From assembly GCA_947492995.1 (NCBI GenBank), contig CANLOU010000002.1, forward strand, positions 496,001 to 560,000: 64,000 nt of DNA, written 5' to 3'. Both the position numbers and the translations under genes were made by a program. Shown here in pieces: positions 1-8,397 of this stretch. Under the pieces are notes generated by a model. It was not told where the DNA came from and did not search any database. It worked only from the letters and a program-made list of their open reading frames with translations. Each line of letters opens with the position of its first letter. Positions within the stretch are counted from its first letter, which is position 1. The stretch comes from an uncultured Litoreibacter sp. (lineage in GTDB: Bacteria; Pseudomonadota; Alphaproteobacteria; Rhodobacterales; Rhodobacteraceae).

Positions 1-935
1 AACAGCCCGCCTTCGATGGCCACGGCCACGGCCACATCCGACGGCTTCAATGACAGCATCCGGTCACCGGCCCAAACGGCGTTGGCGTCGGGCACTTGCT
101 GCAATGCAAGCGCGCAGGCTTTGATGATAAAGTCGTTCACCGACAGTTTCACCCCACGCGGCTCCAGCGACTTGTTCAGCTGGCTGCGGAACTTCAGCAA
201 AGCGTCCAATTCAATGTCGCGGCGCAGGTAGAAATGCGGCACGGATTGCTTGGCTTCGGTCAGGCGGGCGGCAATGGTTTTCCGCATGCCGTCCAACGCA
301 ACCTCTTCGAATTCGCGGTCGGCGTAGGTTTTCAGGACCACGTCCGTTGCGGGGCCAGCGGCCATGGCAGCAGGTGCCGCCGCTGCAGGCGCGGATGCCG
401 CAGGGGCAGGGGCCGCGCCCGGTTTGGCGTCCATGACATCCGCTTTGACGATCCGGCCTTTCGGGCCGGAGCCTTTGATCTGCGACAGATCCAAGCCCTT
501 GTCCTTGGCGATGCGTCGGGCCAAAGGCGATGCGAACACGCGGTCCCCGTCCTTGCCAGAGGCAGTCGCGGGGGCAGACGCAGGGGCACTCGCCGGAGCA
601 GCCTCCGCTTTCGGCGCTTCAGCAGCAGGCTCTTCCTTCGCCGGAGCCGCAGCAGGCGCGCTCGAGGCCGCCCCAATGTCGTCCGCACTTTCCCCGTCTT
701 CCAAAATCACCGCAATCGGCGTGTTCACTTTCACGCCCTCGGTGCCTTCCTCGACCAGAATTTTCCCGATCACGCCTTCGTCCACGGCTTCAAATTCCAT
801 GGTGGCTTTGTCGGTCTCGATCTCGGCCATGACGTCGCCGGATGCGACAGTGTCGCCTTCCTTGACCAGCCATTTGGCCAAGGTGCCTTCCTCCATCGTG
901 GGGGACAGCGCGGGCATGAGTAATTCAATAGGCAT
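1..935 (-). CDS. pdhC: Pyruvate dehydrogenase E2, dihydrolipoyl acetyltransferase (3' end outside window)
   Basis: Transfers the acetyl group from E1 to coenzyme A in the cytoplasmic pyruvate dehydrogenase complex. About 311 codons are present. In order they show a lipoyl domain (residues 1-80, lipoyl Lys43 in ETDKATMEF), an Ala/Pro linker, a peripheral-subunit-binding domain ([20 protein letters not shown], about residues 130-168), a second linker and the start of the catalytic acyltransferase domain ([11 protein letters not shown]). The catalytic HxxxD region lies beyond position 1. The ATG at 935-933 follows a good AAGGAG site. It is the third gene of pdhA-pdhB-pdhC, 12 nt after pdhB, and lacks a stop because the window cuts it. 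Confidence 0.95.
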   Translation of the reverse strand, partial: MPIELLMPALSPTMEEGTLAKWLVKEGDTVASGDVMAEIETDKATMEFEAVDEGVIGKILVEEGTEGVKVNTPIAVILEDGESADDIGAASSAPAAAPAKEEPAAEAPKAEAAPASAPASAPATASGKDGDRVFASPLARRIAKDKGLDLSQIKGSGPKGRIVKADVMDAKPGAAPAPAASAPAAAAPAAMAAGPATDVVLKTYADREFEEVALDGMRKTIAARLTEAKQSVPHFYLRRDIELDALLKFRSQLNKSLEPRGVKLSVNDFIIKACALALQQVPDANAVWAGDRMLSLKPSDVAVAVAIEGGL

Positions 936-947
936 ATCCGGCTCTCC

Positions 948-2306
948 TTAGCGGTAGGTGACGGCTTTGACGGCGTCCATGACTTCTTTGGTCGTGGTCA
1001 GCGCAAGCTTTTCAAGGTTGGCGGCGTAAGGCATGGGGACGTCCTTGCCGGTGCAGTTCAGCACGGGGGCGTCCAGGTAGTCGAATGCCTCCGTCATGAT
1101 CTGCGCGCTCAGGTAGCTGCCGATGGAGCAGACCGGGAAGCCTTCCTCTACAGTCACGCAACGGTTTGTTTTCTTTACGCTTTCTATGACGGTTGGCAGG
1201 TCCAGCGGGCGCAATGTCCGCAGGTCAATCACCTCCGCTGAGATGCCGTCTTTGGCCAGCTCGTCTGCCGCTTCCAACGCGTATTTCATCCCGATGCCGA
1301 AGCTGACGATGGTCACGTCTGTGCCTTCGCGCCAGATCTTCGCCTTGCCAAATGGCACGGTGTAGTCGTCCATCACCGGCACGTCGAAGCTTTGACCGTA
1401 GAGAATTTCATTCTCAAGGAAGATCACCGGGTTCGGGTCGCGGATCGCGGTTTTCAGCAGGCCTTTGGCGTCGGCGGCGGAATAGGGCATCACCACTTTC
1501 AGGCCCGGAACCTGGGAATACCAGGACGCGTAGTCATGGGAGTGCTGGGCACCCACACGGGCCGCCGCGCCGTTGGGGCCGCGGAACACAATCGGCGCGC
1601 CCATCTGGCCACCCGACATATACAATGTCTTCGCGGCAGAGTTGATGATGTGGTCAATCGCCTGCATGGCAAAGTTGAAGGTCATGAACTCGACAATCGG
1701 GTTCAGCCCGCCAAAGGCAGCGCCAACACCGATCCCGGCAAACCCATGCTCGGTGATAGGGGTGTCGATCACGCGTTTGGCGCCGAACTCGTCCAGCAGG
1801 CCTTGGCTGATCTTGTAGGCGCCCTGATATTCGGCAACTTCCTCGCCCATCAGGAACACGTTCTCGTTGGACCGCATTTCCTCGGCCATCGCGTCGCGCA
1901 AGGCTTCGCGGACGGTTGTTGGCTTCATCTCGGTGCCTTCGGGGATGTCCATCTCCGTAGGGGTCACGACGGCAACAGGTGCGGCAGGGGCGGCGGCGGC
2001 AGGCTCGTCAGGGGCCGCTTGCGCGTCCGCCGGTTTGGCCTCCGCCACATCGTCCGCGCTTTCGCCTTCTTCGATCATCACCGCAATGGCGGTGTTCACT
2101 TTGACGCCTTCGGTGCCCTCGGCCACCAGAATTTTGCCAACGATGCCTTCGTCGACGGCTTCAAATTCCATCGTGGCTTTGTCGGTCTCGATCTCGGCCA
2201 GAATGTCGCCCGAGGACACGGTGTCGCCCTCTTTGACAAGCCATTTGGCCAAGGTGCCTTCTTCCATGGTGGGGGAGAGGGCGGGCATTAGGATTTCGGT
2301 CGCCAT
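948..2306 (-). CDS. pdhB: Pyruvate dehydrogenase E1 beta subunit with N-terminal lipoyl domain
   Basis: Beta half of the TPP-dependent E1 component, which decarboxylates pyruvate and reductively acetylates lipoyl groups. The protein has 452 residues. Residues 1-80 form a complete lipoyl domain (lipoyl Lys43 in ETDKATMEF), followed by an Ala/Pro linker to about 130 and then the E1-beta fold ([31 protein letters not shown]). A lipoyl domain on E1-beta is a known alphaproteobacterial arrangement. The linker makes it about 120 residues longer than a plain E1-beta. It starts 3 nt after the pdhA stop and is surely translated in the same operon. Its lipoyl domain is nearly identical to that of pdhC. 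Confidence 0.97.
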   Translation of the reverse strand: MATEILMPALSPTMEEGTLAKWLVKEGDTVSSGDILAEIETDKATMEFEAVDEGIVGKILVAEGTEGVKVNTAIAVMIEEGESADDVAEAKPADAQAAPDEPAAAAPAAPVAVVTPTEMDIPEGTEMKPTTVREALRDAMAEEMRSNENVFLMGEEVAEYQGAYKISQGLLDEFGAKRVIDTPITEHGFAGIGVGAAFGGLNPIVEFMTFNFAMQAIDHIINSAAKTLYMSGGQMGAPIVFRGPNGAAARVGAQHSHDYASWYSQVPGLKVVMPYSAADAKGLLKTAIRDPNPVIFLENEILYGQSFDVPVMDDYTVPFGKAKIWREGTDVTIVSFGIGMKYALEAADELAKDGISAEVIDLRTLRPLDLPTVIESVKKTNRCVTVEEGFPVCSIGSYLSAQIMTEAFDYLDAPVLNCTGKDVPMPYAANLEKLALTTTKEVMDAVKAVTYR

Positions 2307-2309
2307 GTC

Positions 2310-3326
2310 TTACGCCTCCGCTTCCATGTAGATGTCTGTGTAAAGCTCGTCCAAGCTGGGCTCCGGGCTTTCTTTGGAGAACTCGGCGGCCTCATTCACC
2401 ACCGATTTGATCTCTTTGTCGATGGCTTTCAGGTCGTCCTCGGAGGCATGTTTGCCTGTCAGCAGCATATCGCGGACCTGCTCAATCGCGTCGCGCTCGT
2501 CGCGCATCTTCTGCACTTCCTCGCGCGTCCGGTATTTGGCCGGATCGGACATGGAATGCCCGCGGTAGCGGTAGGTTTTGATTTCCAGAATGTAGGGGCC
2601 TTTGCCCGCGCGGCAGTGGGCCACGGCTTTCTCGCCGGCCTCTTTCACGGCCAGCACGTCCATGCCGTCCACTTCTTCGCCCTCGATGCCATAGGCGGCA
2701 CCGCGTTCCCAATAGGAGGGCGACTTGGTCGAGCGCTGGGTCGATGTGCCCATCGCGTATTGGTTGTTTTCGATCACGAAGACCACGGGCAGGTCCCACA
2801 GTTCCGCCATGTTGTAGGATTCGTAGACCTGACCTTGGTTCGCCGCACCATCGCCGAAATAGGTGAAGGTCACGTTGTCATTGCCTTTGTATTTGTCGGA
2901 AAACGCCAACCCCGCGCCCAACGGCACCTGAGCCGCCACAATGCCATGGCCCCCGTAGAAATGCTTCTCTTTCGAGAACATGTGCATCGAGCCGCCTTTG
3001 CCCTTGGAATACCCGCCCTCGCGGCCCGTCAGTTCGGCCATGACACCTTTGGGGTCCATGCCGCAGGCCAGCATATGCCCGTGGTCGCGATAGGATGTGA
3101 TGCGTTTGTCGCCCTCTTTGGCGGCGGCCTCTAGGCCCACAACCACGGCTTCCTGTCCAATATAAAGGTGGCAAAAGCCCCCGATCAGCCCCATGCCGTA
3201 TAGCTGGCCCGCTTTCTCTTCGAAGCGGCGTATCAGCAGCATGTCTTTGTAATATTGCAAAAGCTCGTCCTTAGAGACGTTCGCTTTCTTTGCAGGCGCT
3301 TTCTTAGCGGGTTTTTTGGCGGCCAC
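2310..3326 (-). CDS. pdhA: Pyruvate dehydrogenase E1 alpha subunit
   Basis: Alpha half of the pyruvate dehydrogenase E1, 338 residues. The thiamine diphosphate motif runs from GDG at about 158-160 to NN at about 187-188. The substrate/regulatory loop YRYRGHSMSDP follows. Residues 1-18 are a Lys/Ala-rich extension that probably helps docking to the E2 core. The start is GTG at 3326-3324, ten bases after GGAGG; an ATG 10 nt upstream is out of frame. First gene of the pdhABC operon. An 18-bp perfect palindrome at 3355-3372 lies just upstream and is the likely operator. Confidence 0.97.
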   Translation of the reverse strand: MAAKKPAKKAPAKKANVSKDELLQYYKDMLLIRRFEEKAGQLYGMGLIGGFCHLYIGQEAVVVGLEAAAKEGDKRITSYRDHGHMLACGMDPKGVMAELTGREGGYSKGKGGSMHMFSKEKHFYGGHGIVAAQVPLGAGLAFSDKYKGNDNVTFTYFGDGAANQGQVYESYNMAELWDLPVVFVIENNQYAMGTSTQRSTKSPSYWERGAAYGIEGEEVDGMDVLAVKEAGEKAVAHCRAGKGPYILEIKTYRYRGHSMSDPAKYRTREEVQKMRDERDAIEQVRDMLLTGKHASEDDLKAIDKEIKSVVNEAAEFSKESPEPSLDELYTDIYMEAEA

Positions 3327-3354
3327 GGGGCGTCATCCTCCCAGATATGAAAAG

Positions 3355-3372
3355 TAGTTTAACGTTAAACTA
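3355..3372. promoter_or_regulatory. Palindromic operator upstream of pdhA
   Basis: TAGTTTAACGTTAAACTA is a perfect 18-bp palindrome in the pdhA leader, 29 bp before the GTG start. Its core TTAACGTTAA fits the pattern TTANCGNTAA also found upstream of both GAPDH genes. LacI-family regulators bind palindromes with a central CG like this one. CceR, the LacI-family regulator of central carbon metabolism in Rhodobacter sphaeroides, is the best candidate, but that assignment is inference. Confidence 0.65.
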
Positions 3373-3472
3373 TGTCGTATCAGACCAGTTTCCAGATTGC
3401 ACGTCCAGATTTTTTCAGGACGGTCATGCGGCCAAAGCATAGCTGGCGCGGGCGCCGTTTCAACGGTGGCGT

Positions 3473-3775
3473 TTAGCGGATGATGATTTCGTCGGCGCGC
3501 ATCAGGCCCAGCACGTCGCGGGCCTGCATGTCCAGCAGGTCAAGGTCCAGGTAGCCGTCCGACAGGCGGCGCGTCTTGTTGCGCATCTCGGCCACTTGCA
3601 GTTCCAGCGCGTCCAGTTCGGCGCGCAGCTGTGCGGTTTCGGCTTCAACCTGGACGCGGCGGAAGATGCCGTAGTCGCCCTGAACGGCGGCAAAGGTGAA
3701 ATACGCGCCCATGCAGAACAGCACGCTGCAAATCAGCAGCGTGGTCAGTCCTGGGGATTTGCGGTTGGTCGTCAT
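3473..3775 (-). CDS. FtsB/DivIC-type septum formation initiator
   Basis: A 100-residue protein with a short cytoplasmic N-terminus, one membrane segment (about residues 12-32, LLICSVLFCMGAYFTFAAVQ) and a coiled coil (about 40-75) ending in a Tyr/Leu/Asp-rich tail (DGYLDLDLLDMQARDVLG). This is the layout of FtsB/DivIC, bitopic proteins of the FtsQLB divisome complex. It lies directly upstream of pdhA on the same strand, a linkage seen in other alphaproteobacteria, but the 146-nt gap with an operator suggests separate control of pdh. The gene name is left open because FtsB and DivIC are not separable by eye. Confidence 0.85.
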   Translation of the reverse strand: MTTNRKSPGLTTLLICSVLFCMGAYFTFAAVQGDYGIFRRVQVEAETAQLRAELDALELQVAEMRNKTRRLSDGYLDLDLLDMQARDVLGLMRADEIIIR

Positions 3776-3910
3776 GCGCGTGGTTCAGCCCCGTCATGCC
3801 ACCTTGTGTCCGGCGGCTTCCGAAAGACCATAAATCAGGTGATTCGCTTTGTGAATCCCCTAAATTCCGCAAACAACAAAAAGAGTCAGAATAACAACGC
3901 CGCCGCGCCG

Positions 3911-4804
3911 CTACCCTGCAATCGAGGCGCGGTAAATGCTGTCGATGGTGTCGGCCAGCGTGGCGCGGAAGGCGGCGTCGTCCTGCTGCGCGGTCAGCCC
4001 TTCGGTCAACGCGCGGGAGAAGCTGGCAATCACGCCCGCATTCTGCGCCAGACGGGCGTTGGCCTCCGCCCGGTCATACCCGCCAGACAGGGCCACGACG
4101 CGCATCACGCGGTCATGGTCGACCAGCGGTTTGTAGATGTTGGCGGTCTCGGGCAGGGTCAGCTTCAGCATGATGTCTTCGCCGGGCTTCAGGGTGTCCA
4201 GCTGCGCGCCGATGGCGTCCAGCAGCATGGCTTCGGCGTCTGCCTTGTTGTCCATCGAGATGGTGATCTCCGGCTCCAAAATCGGCACCAAACCATGCGA
4301 CAGGATCTCGCGGCCAATCTCGAACTGCTGCGCCACGTTGGCGGCGATGCCGGATTTTGACGCTTCGCCAATGACGGACCGCATCTTGGTGCCAAACATC
4401 TCGGCTGATACGGCGCGTTTCAACAAAGCGTCCAGACCGTCGATGGGCTTCATCAGCTGCACGCCGTCGGCGGCGTCTTGCAGGCCCTTGTCGACCTTCA
4501 AAAACGGCACCACGCGGCTGTCTTCCCACAGGTAGTGGCCCGACGGTTTGCCGCCCATCTCGCGGTCCATGGTCTTTTCAAACAGGATGGCGCCGATGAC
4601 CTTGTCGCCGGTGAACTCCGGCGCTTGCGCGATGCGGGCGCGCATGGCGTGGATCATGTCATACATCTCGTCTTCCGAGGCGTAGGCGTCTTCCTCAATG
4701 CCGTAAAGCCGCAGCGCTTTCGGGGTGGACCCACCGGATTGATCCAACGCGGCTATGAAACCCGCACCTTTCAGGATTTGGTCGATTTGCGCTTGGTTCG
4801 GCAT
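3911..4804 (-). CDS. Fructose-bisphosphate aldolase, class I
   Basis: Cleaves fructose 1,6-bisphosphate to triose phosphates through a lysine Schiff base (class I, metal-free). The 297-residue product begins MPNQAQIDQILKGAGFIAALDQSGGS; the AALDQSGGSTPKAL stretch near the N-terminus is typical of class I aldolases of alphaproteobacteria. An in-frame upstream start at 4936 would add 44 residues that look non-coding, so ATG 4804 is chosen. It sits with pgk and two gap genes on the same strand, as expected for a triose-phosphate cluster. A half-operator-like CGCTAAC lies at 4874-4880 upstream. Confidence 0.93.
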   Translation of the reverse strand: MPNQAQIDQILKGAGFIAALDQSGGSTPKALRLYGIEEDAYASEDEMYDMIHAMRARIAQAPEFTGDKVIGAILFEKTMDREMGGKPSGHYLWEDSRVVPFLKVDKGLQDAADGVQLMKPIDGLDALLKRAVSAEMFGTKMRSVIGEASKSGIAANVAQQFEIGREILSHGLVPILEPEITISMDNKADAEAMLLDAIGAQLDTLKPGEDIMLKLTLPETANIYKPLVDHDRVMRVVALSGGYDRAEANARLAQNAGVIASFSRALTEGLTAQQDDAAFRATLADTIDSIYRASIAG

Positions 4805-4889
4805 GGTGTCACCCCAGTAAATGATGGTTGCCGCATTCCTAGGGCAGGGGTCGGGGCTATGCAAACATGGTGGCGCTAACATGCGCCAT

Positions 4890-5666
4890 TTAATCTTTGC
4901 GGGCGTAAAACTGCTTGGTGGTCCAGGCGATGACACGGCGCGGCAGCAGCCGGGGCAGGAAGGCGAAGATCTTGTTCATCGCGCCGGGCACTTTGACGTG
5001 CTGGCCGGCCTTCATCGCCCGCCAACCGGCAACGGCCACGTCCTCGGCGCTGGCCATCAGCCCCATATTGGTCAGCCGCACATTCTTCATGTCAGCGCCT
5101 TCAAAGAAGTCCGTCTTGGTGGCCCCGGGGCAAAGCGCCGATACCAGAACGCGGGAGCCGGAAAGTTCTTCCGCGACGGCCTCGCTGAGGAAAAGCACAT
5201 AGGCTTTGGAGGCATGATACACTGCCATTTTCGGCCCCGGCAGGAACCCGGCGGTGGAGGCCACATTCATGATCTTGCCCTGACCACGCGCAAGCATGTC
5301 TTGCACGGCGCGTTTCATCAGGTCGGTCAGCGCCACCATGTTGACGTTGATCGTGTCCAGCTCGCGCTGCCAGTCAGTCTGCGCAAACGGCCCGTTGGCC
5401 CCAAGGCCCGCATTGTTGACCAGCACTTCAATTTCGCCGATCCCGGTGGCGGCCTCCCACAAGTTTGCAGCCGCATCCGGCGTGCTGAGGTCCGCAACAA
5501 TGGTGACGGAGGCCACGCCAAACTCGGCGCTCAGCGCCGCCCCCACGGCGTCCAGCTTGTCTTTGGACCGCGCCGCAAGGATCAGGTCATAGCCGTCACG
5601 GGCCGCACAACGGGCCAGCTCCTTGCCGATGCCTTCCGAGGCTCCGGTGATCAACGCATAGCCCAT
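4890..5666 (-). CDS. Short-chain dehydrogenase/reductase (SDR), substrate unknown
   Basis: A 258-residue classical SDR. It has the nucleotide-binding motif TGASEGIG near the N-terminus, the NNAG motif (VNNAGLGANG), a catalytic Ser region and YHASK. An Arg (AARSKDK) after beta-2 suggests NADP(H) preference. The C-terminus is basic and hydrophobic (FLPRLLPRRVIAW), as in membrane-associated SDRs related to YqjQ/DltE-like acyl reductases. It is placed between pgk (13 nt downstream, probably co-transcribed) and the aldolase, but nothing in its sequence ties it to glycolysis. The substrate cannot be told. Confidence 0.85.
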   Translation of the reverse strand: MGYALITGASEGIGKELARCAARDGYDLILAARSKDKLDAVGAALSAEFGVASVTIVADLSTPDAAANLWEAATGIGEIEVLVNNAGLGANGPFAQTDWQRELDTINVNMVALTDLMKRAVQDMLARGQGKIMNVASTAGFLPGPKMAVYHASKAYVLFLSEAVAEELSGSRVLVSALCPGATKTDFFEGADMKNVRLTNMGLMASAEDVAVAGWRAMKAGQHVKVPGAMNKIFAFLPRLLPRRVIAWTTKQFYARKD

Positions 5667-5678
5667 GATGTGCTCCTT

Positions 5679-6857
5679 TTAGGTGTCCAGTGCAGCAACT
5701 CCCGGCAGGGTTTTGCCCTCCATCCATTCAAGGAAAGCGCCGCCTGCGGTGGAAATATACGTGAAATCATCCGCCGCACCACTCACGTTTAGGGCAGCGA
5801 CCGTGTCGCCGCCCCCCGCGACCGAGATCAGCTTGCCCGCCTTGGTCTGCGCCGCCGCCTTGGCGGCAGCGGCGTTGGTGGCCATGTCAAAGGGCGGAAT
5901 TTCGAACGCGCCCAGCGGGCCGTTCCAGATCAGGGTTTGACATGCGTCAAACACCGCTTCCAGCGCGTCGACGGTTTTGGATCCCGCATCCAGGATCATC
6001 GCATCCGCAGGGCAGGCGTTAGCCGGCACAGTTTCACTGTCCGCCCCCGCCTTGAACTCCCGCGCCACGACAACATCGACGGGCAAGTGAATTACGCAAT
6101 TCACTTTGGCCGCCTTCTCGATGATCTCGGACGCCGTGCCAGTCATATCGTGTTCGGCCAGCGACTTACCCACATCAATGCCTTGCGCGGCCAAAAAGGT
6201 GTTGGCCATGCCCCCGCCGATCACCAAGTGATCGGTTTTTTCGACCAGATTTGCCAGCAGTTCCAACTTGGTAGAGACCTTCGCCCCCCCCACAACCGCC
6301 ACCACCGGCCGTTTCGGAGCGCCCAAAGCGCTTTCCAAAGCGCTTAGTTCCGCCTGCATCAGCCGCCCCGCGCAAGACGGCAGCAGCCGCGCAATGGCCT
6401 CTGTGGAGGCATGCGCGCGATGCGCCGCCGAGAACGCGTCATTCACATAGACATCGCCCAGCGAGGCCAGCCGCCCCGCGAAGCCTTCGTCATTCTTCTC
6501 TTCGCCCGGATTGAACCGCAGGTTCTCCAGCAGCGCCACGCCGCCCGGCTCCAACTCACCCACCTGCGCGCCGTAATTGCCGTCAATGAAATGCACCGTG
6601 CGGGCCAGACATTTTTCCACCGCGGGCACGATCTGCCTCAGCGACATCTCCGGCACCACTTGCCCCTTTGGCCGCCCGAAATGCGCCATCAGCACGGCCT
6701 TGCCGCCGCGCTCCAGCACCTCGTGGACCGTGGGCACAATCCGCTCAATCCGCGTGTCGTCGGTCACTTGCCCGTCTTCCACGGGCACGTTGATGTCCAC
6801 ACGGATCAGCACCGTCTTGCCGTCCAGATTCATATCGTCGAGCGTTTTCCAAGCCAT
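5679..6857 (-). CDS. pgk: Phosphoglycerate kinase
   Basis: Converts 1,3-bisphosphoglycerate and ADP to 3-phosphoglycerate and ATP in the cytoplasm. The 392 residues match the family length. Visible motifs are [14 protein letters not shown] at the N-terminus, the substrate loop HFGRPKG, the hinge [12 protein letters not shown], the nucleotide-side GGGMANTFL and the C-terminal GGGDTVAAL. It lies downstream of gap1 on the same strand, but a terminator-like hairpin at 6893-6921 separates them, so gap1 and pgk are probably not a simple operon. The SDR gene follows after 12 nt. Confidence 0.97.
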   Translation of the reverse strand: MAWKTLDDMNLDGKTVLIRVDINVPVEDGQVTDDTRIERIVPTVHEVLERGGKAVLMAHFGRPKGQVVPEMSLRQIVPAVEKCLARTVHFIDGNYGAQVGELEPGGVALLENLRFNPGEEKNDEGFAGRLASLGDVYVNDAFSAAHRAHASTEAIARLLPSCAGRLMQAELSALESALGAPKRPVVAVVGGAKVSTKLELLANLVEKTDHLVIGGGMANTFLAAQGIDVGKSLAEHDMTGTASEIIEKAAKVNCVIHLPVDVVVAREFKAGADSETVPANACPADAMILDAGSKTVDALEAVFDACQTLIWNGPLGAFEIPPFDMATNAAAAKAAAQTKAGKLISVAGGGDTVAALNVSGAADDFTYISTAGGAFLEWMEGKTLPGVAALDT

Positions 6858-6892
6858 ATCGCGGGATTTCCTCAGGTAAACAAGTGGTTAAC

Positions 6893-6921
6893 GAAAATCA
6901 GCAACCCCTTGAGGTTGCTGA
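6893..6921 (-). terminator. Intrinsic terminator after gap1
   Basis: On the minus strand a 9-bp stem (TCAGCAACC pairing with GGTTGCTGA, 6-nt loop) is followed by TTTT. It sits 43 nt after the gap1 stop and before pgk. It could also attenuate read-through into pgk. Confidence 0.7.
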
Positions 6922-6963
6922 CTAATCTTACATGCGACGCGTGCGTCGGAAAAGGGGGGAGGC

Positions 6964-7968
6964 CTAAATCAGCTTGCCCATCGCCACAGCCGTATCCGCC
7001 ATCCGGCAGGAGAAGCCCCATTCATTGTCATACCAGCTGAGAACCCGCACCATATTGCCGCCCAGAACCTTGGTCTGCTCGGACGCGTAGCTGGACGAGG
7101 CCGGGTCATGGTTGAAGTCAGACGACACCAGCGGCTTGTCAGAGTAAGCCAGCACCCCCTTCAAAGGCCCGCTTTCGGCAGCGGCCTTCATCAGCGCGTC
7201 GACCTCCTGCGTAGTGGTGTCGCGCGACGCCTCAAAGGTCAGGTCCACGCAGCTGACATTGGGGGTTGGCACCCGGATCGCCACGCCGTCCAGCTTGCCA
7301 TCAAGCTCCGGCATCACCAGACCCACGGCCTTGGCCGCCCCGGTCGAGGTCGGGATCATCGACAAGGCCGCTGCGCGGGCGCGGTAGAGGTCTTTGTGCA
7401 TGGTATCCAGCGTCGGCTGGTCGCCGGTATAGCTGTGCACGGTGGTCATGAAGCCTTTGTTGATCCCAATCCCGTCATTCAAAACCTTGGCAATCGGGGC
7501 CAGGCAGTTGGTGGTGCAAGACGCGTTGGAGACGACCAGATCCTCCGCCGTCAACGTGCCTTCGTTGACCCCGAAAACAATCGTCTTGTCCGCATTTTTG
7601 CCCGGCGCAGAAATCAGAACGCGCGACGAGCCGTTTTCCAGATGCGCTTGGCAGGCCTCTTTGGAGGTGAAGATGCCGGTGCATTCCATGACCACATCCA
7701 CATCCGACCATGGCAGGTCGGCGGGGTTGCGGATGGCGGTGACTTTCATCGGCCCCCGGCCCACGTCGATGGTGTCGCCTTTGACCACAACCTCATGCGG
7801 GAAACGTCCGTGGACGGTGTCGTATTGCAGCAGGTGGGCGTTGGTCTCCACCGGTCCTAAGTCGTTGATTGCAATCACGTCTATGTCGGTGCGGCCGGAC
7901 TCAATGATGCCCCGCAGGACGTTGCGGCCAATGCGGCCAAACCCGTTGATGGCGACTTTTACGGACAT
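6964..7968 (-). CDS. gap: Glyceraldehyde-3-phosphate dehydrogenase, NAD-type (copy 1)
   Basis: Phosphorylating GAPDH, 334 residues. It has the N-terminal NGFGRIGR motif, catalytic Cys151 in SNASCTTNC and the C-terminal WYDNEWGFS. Residue 36, after beta-2 of the Rossmann fold, is Asp (AINDLGP). This Asp binds the adenosine ribose and favours NAD. ATG 7968 is chosen because it gives the canonical N-terminus and follows GGAGG; an upstream start would add 12 unrelated residues. An operator-like GTTACCGCTAAC lies 46 bp upstream. A second, diverged gap gene lies 430 bp away on the same strand. Confidence 0.96.
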   Translation of the reverse strand: MSVKVAINGFGRIGRNVLRGIIESGRTDIDVIAINDLGPVETNAHLLQYDTVHGRFPHEVVVKGDTIDVGRGPMKVTAIRNPADLPWSDVDVVMECTGIFTSKEACQAHLENGSSRVLISAPGKNADKTIVFGVNEGTLTAEDLVVSNASCTTNCLAPIAKVLNDGIGINKGFMTTVHSYTGDQPTLDTMHKDLYRARAAALSMIPTSTGAAKAVGLVMPELDGKLDGVAIRVPTPNVSCVDLTFEASRDTTTQEVDALMKAAAESGPLKGVLAYSDKPLVSSDFNHDPASSSYASEQTKVLGGNMVRVLSWYDNEWGFSCRMADTAVAMGKLI

Positions 7969-8013
7969 GAGGGGAGGTCTCCTATCTTGGTTGCGCGGGA
8001 CCAAAACCCCGCC

Positions 8014-8025
8014 GTTACCGCTAAC
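8014..8025. promoter_or_regulatory. Operator-like palindrome upstream of gap1
   Basis: GTTACCGCTAAC fits GTTANCGNTAAC, the same pattern as the two sites upstream of gap2 and close to the pdhA palindrome. It is 46-57 bp before the gap1 ATG, in the promoter or leader region. Confidence 0.6.
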
Positions 8026-8116
8026 AAAGGCATTTCAACCGGAAGGTCAACTGTTGCGGGTCAAAAGTTGAAGTTAATCCAATTGAAACCAAGGCAAGAT
8101 TTGGGAGGCGCGTATG

Positions 8117-8179
8117 ATCCGTTTTGTACAAATTGGGGCAGTTTTTCAGGGGCTAAAACCCAAGTTGTACAAAACGGAT
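8117..8179. repeat. Dispersed intergenic inverted-repeat element, copy 1
   Basis: Two imperfect arms of about 22 bp (8117-8138 and 8158-8179, essentially one internal mismatch) each contain TTGTACAA. The 54-bp core from 8121 to 8174 has the same length and layout as a second copy at 34493-34546. Both lie just after a minus-strand stop codon and before the promoter of the next minus-strand gene. It could be a terminator, a REP-like element or a protein site. Confidence 0.7.
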
Positions 8180-8225
8180 TGCGCCTATTCGCGATGCCGG
8201 ACGCAGGACAGGTAGCGGCCGCGCT

Positions 8226-8369
8226 TTACCGCCAGAACGCCAGGTATTCGATAAGTTCGCCCAGCTTGCGGCCCAGAAAGACATGCAGGTCCCAGCCGAA
8301 CACGAACCAGTCGAGGCACAGAAGCCCAATTATCAAAAGCCCCAAAACAATCGCGATTTTGTTGGTCAT
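8226..8369 (-). CDS. Conserved small membrane protein (47 aa)
   Basis: A 47-residue protein, MTNKIAIVLGLLIIGLLCLD onward, with one membrane segment (about residues 4-24) and a short amphipathic tail ending in LGELIEYLAFWR. It begins 28 nt after the stop of gap2 on the same strand, so it is probably co-transcribed. The compact hydrophobic design and the ATG chosen at 8369 (rather than an upstream start that runs through gap2) make it a believable small gene. I recall similar short proteins beside gap genes in Rhodobacterales, but no function is known to me. Confidence 0.65.
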   Translation of the reverse strand: MTNKIAIVLGLLIIGLLCLDWFVFGWDLHVFLGRKLGELIEYLAFWR

Positions 8370-8397
8370 GGCAGGGGCGGGGCCTTTCGCTGCAGCG

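Noticed and set aside
4869-4880. Possible carbon-type operator GGTGGCGCTAAC upstream of the aldolase
   Set aside because: Only one half-site matches; two mismatches in the other half make chance likely. Kept only as a remark.
6884-6895. Half operator GTTAACG upstream of pgk
   Set aside because: Only the left half fits GTTANCGNTAAC; the right half does not.
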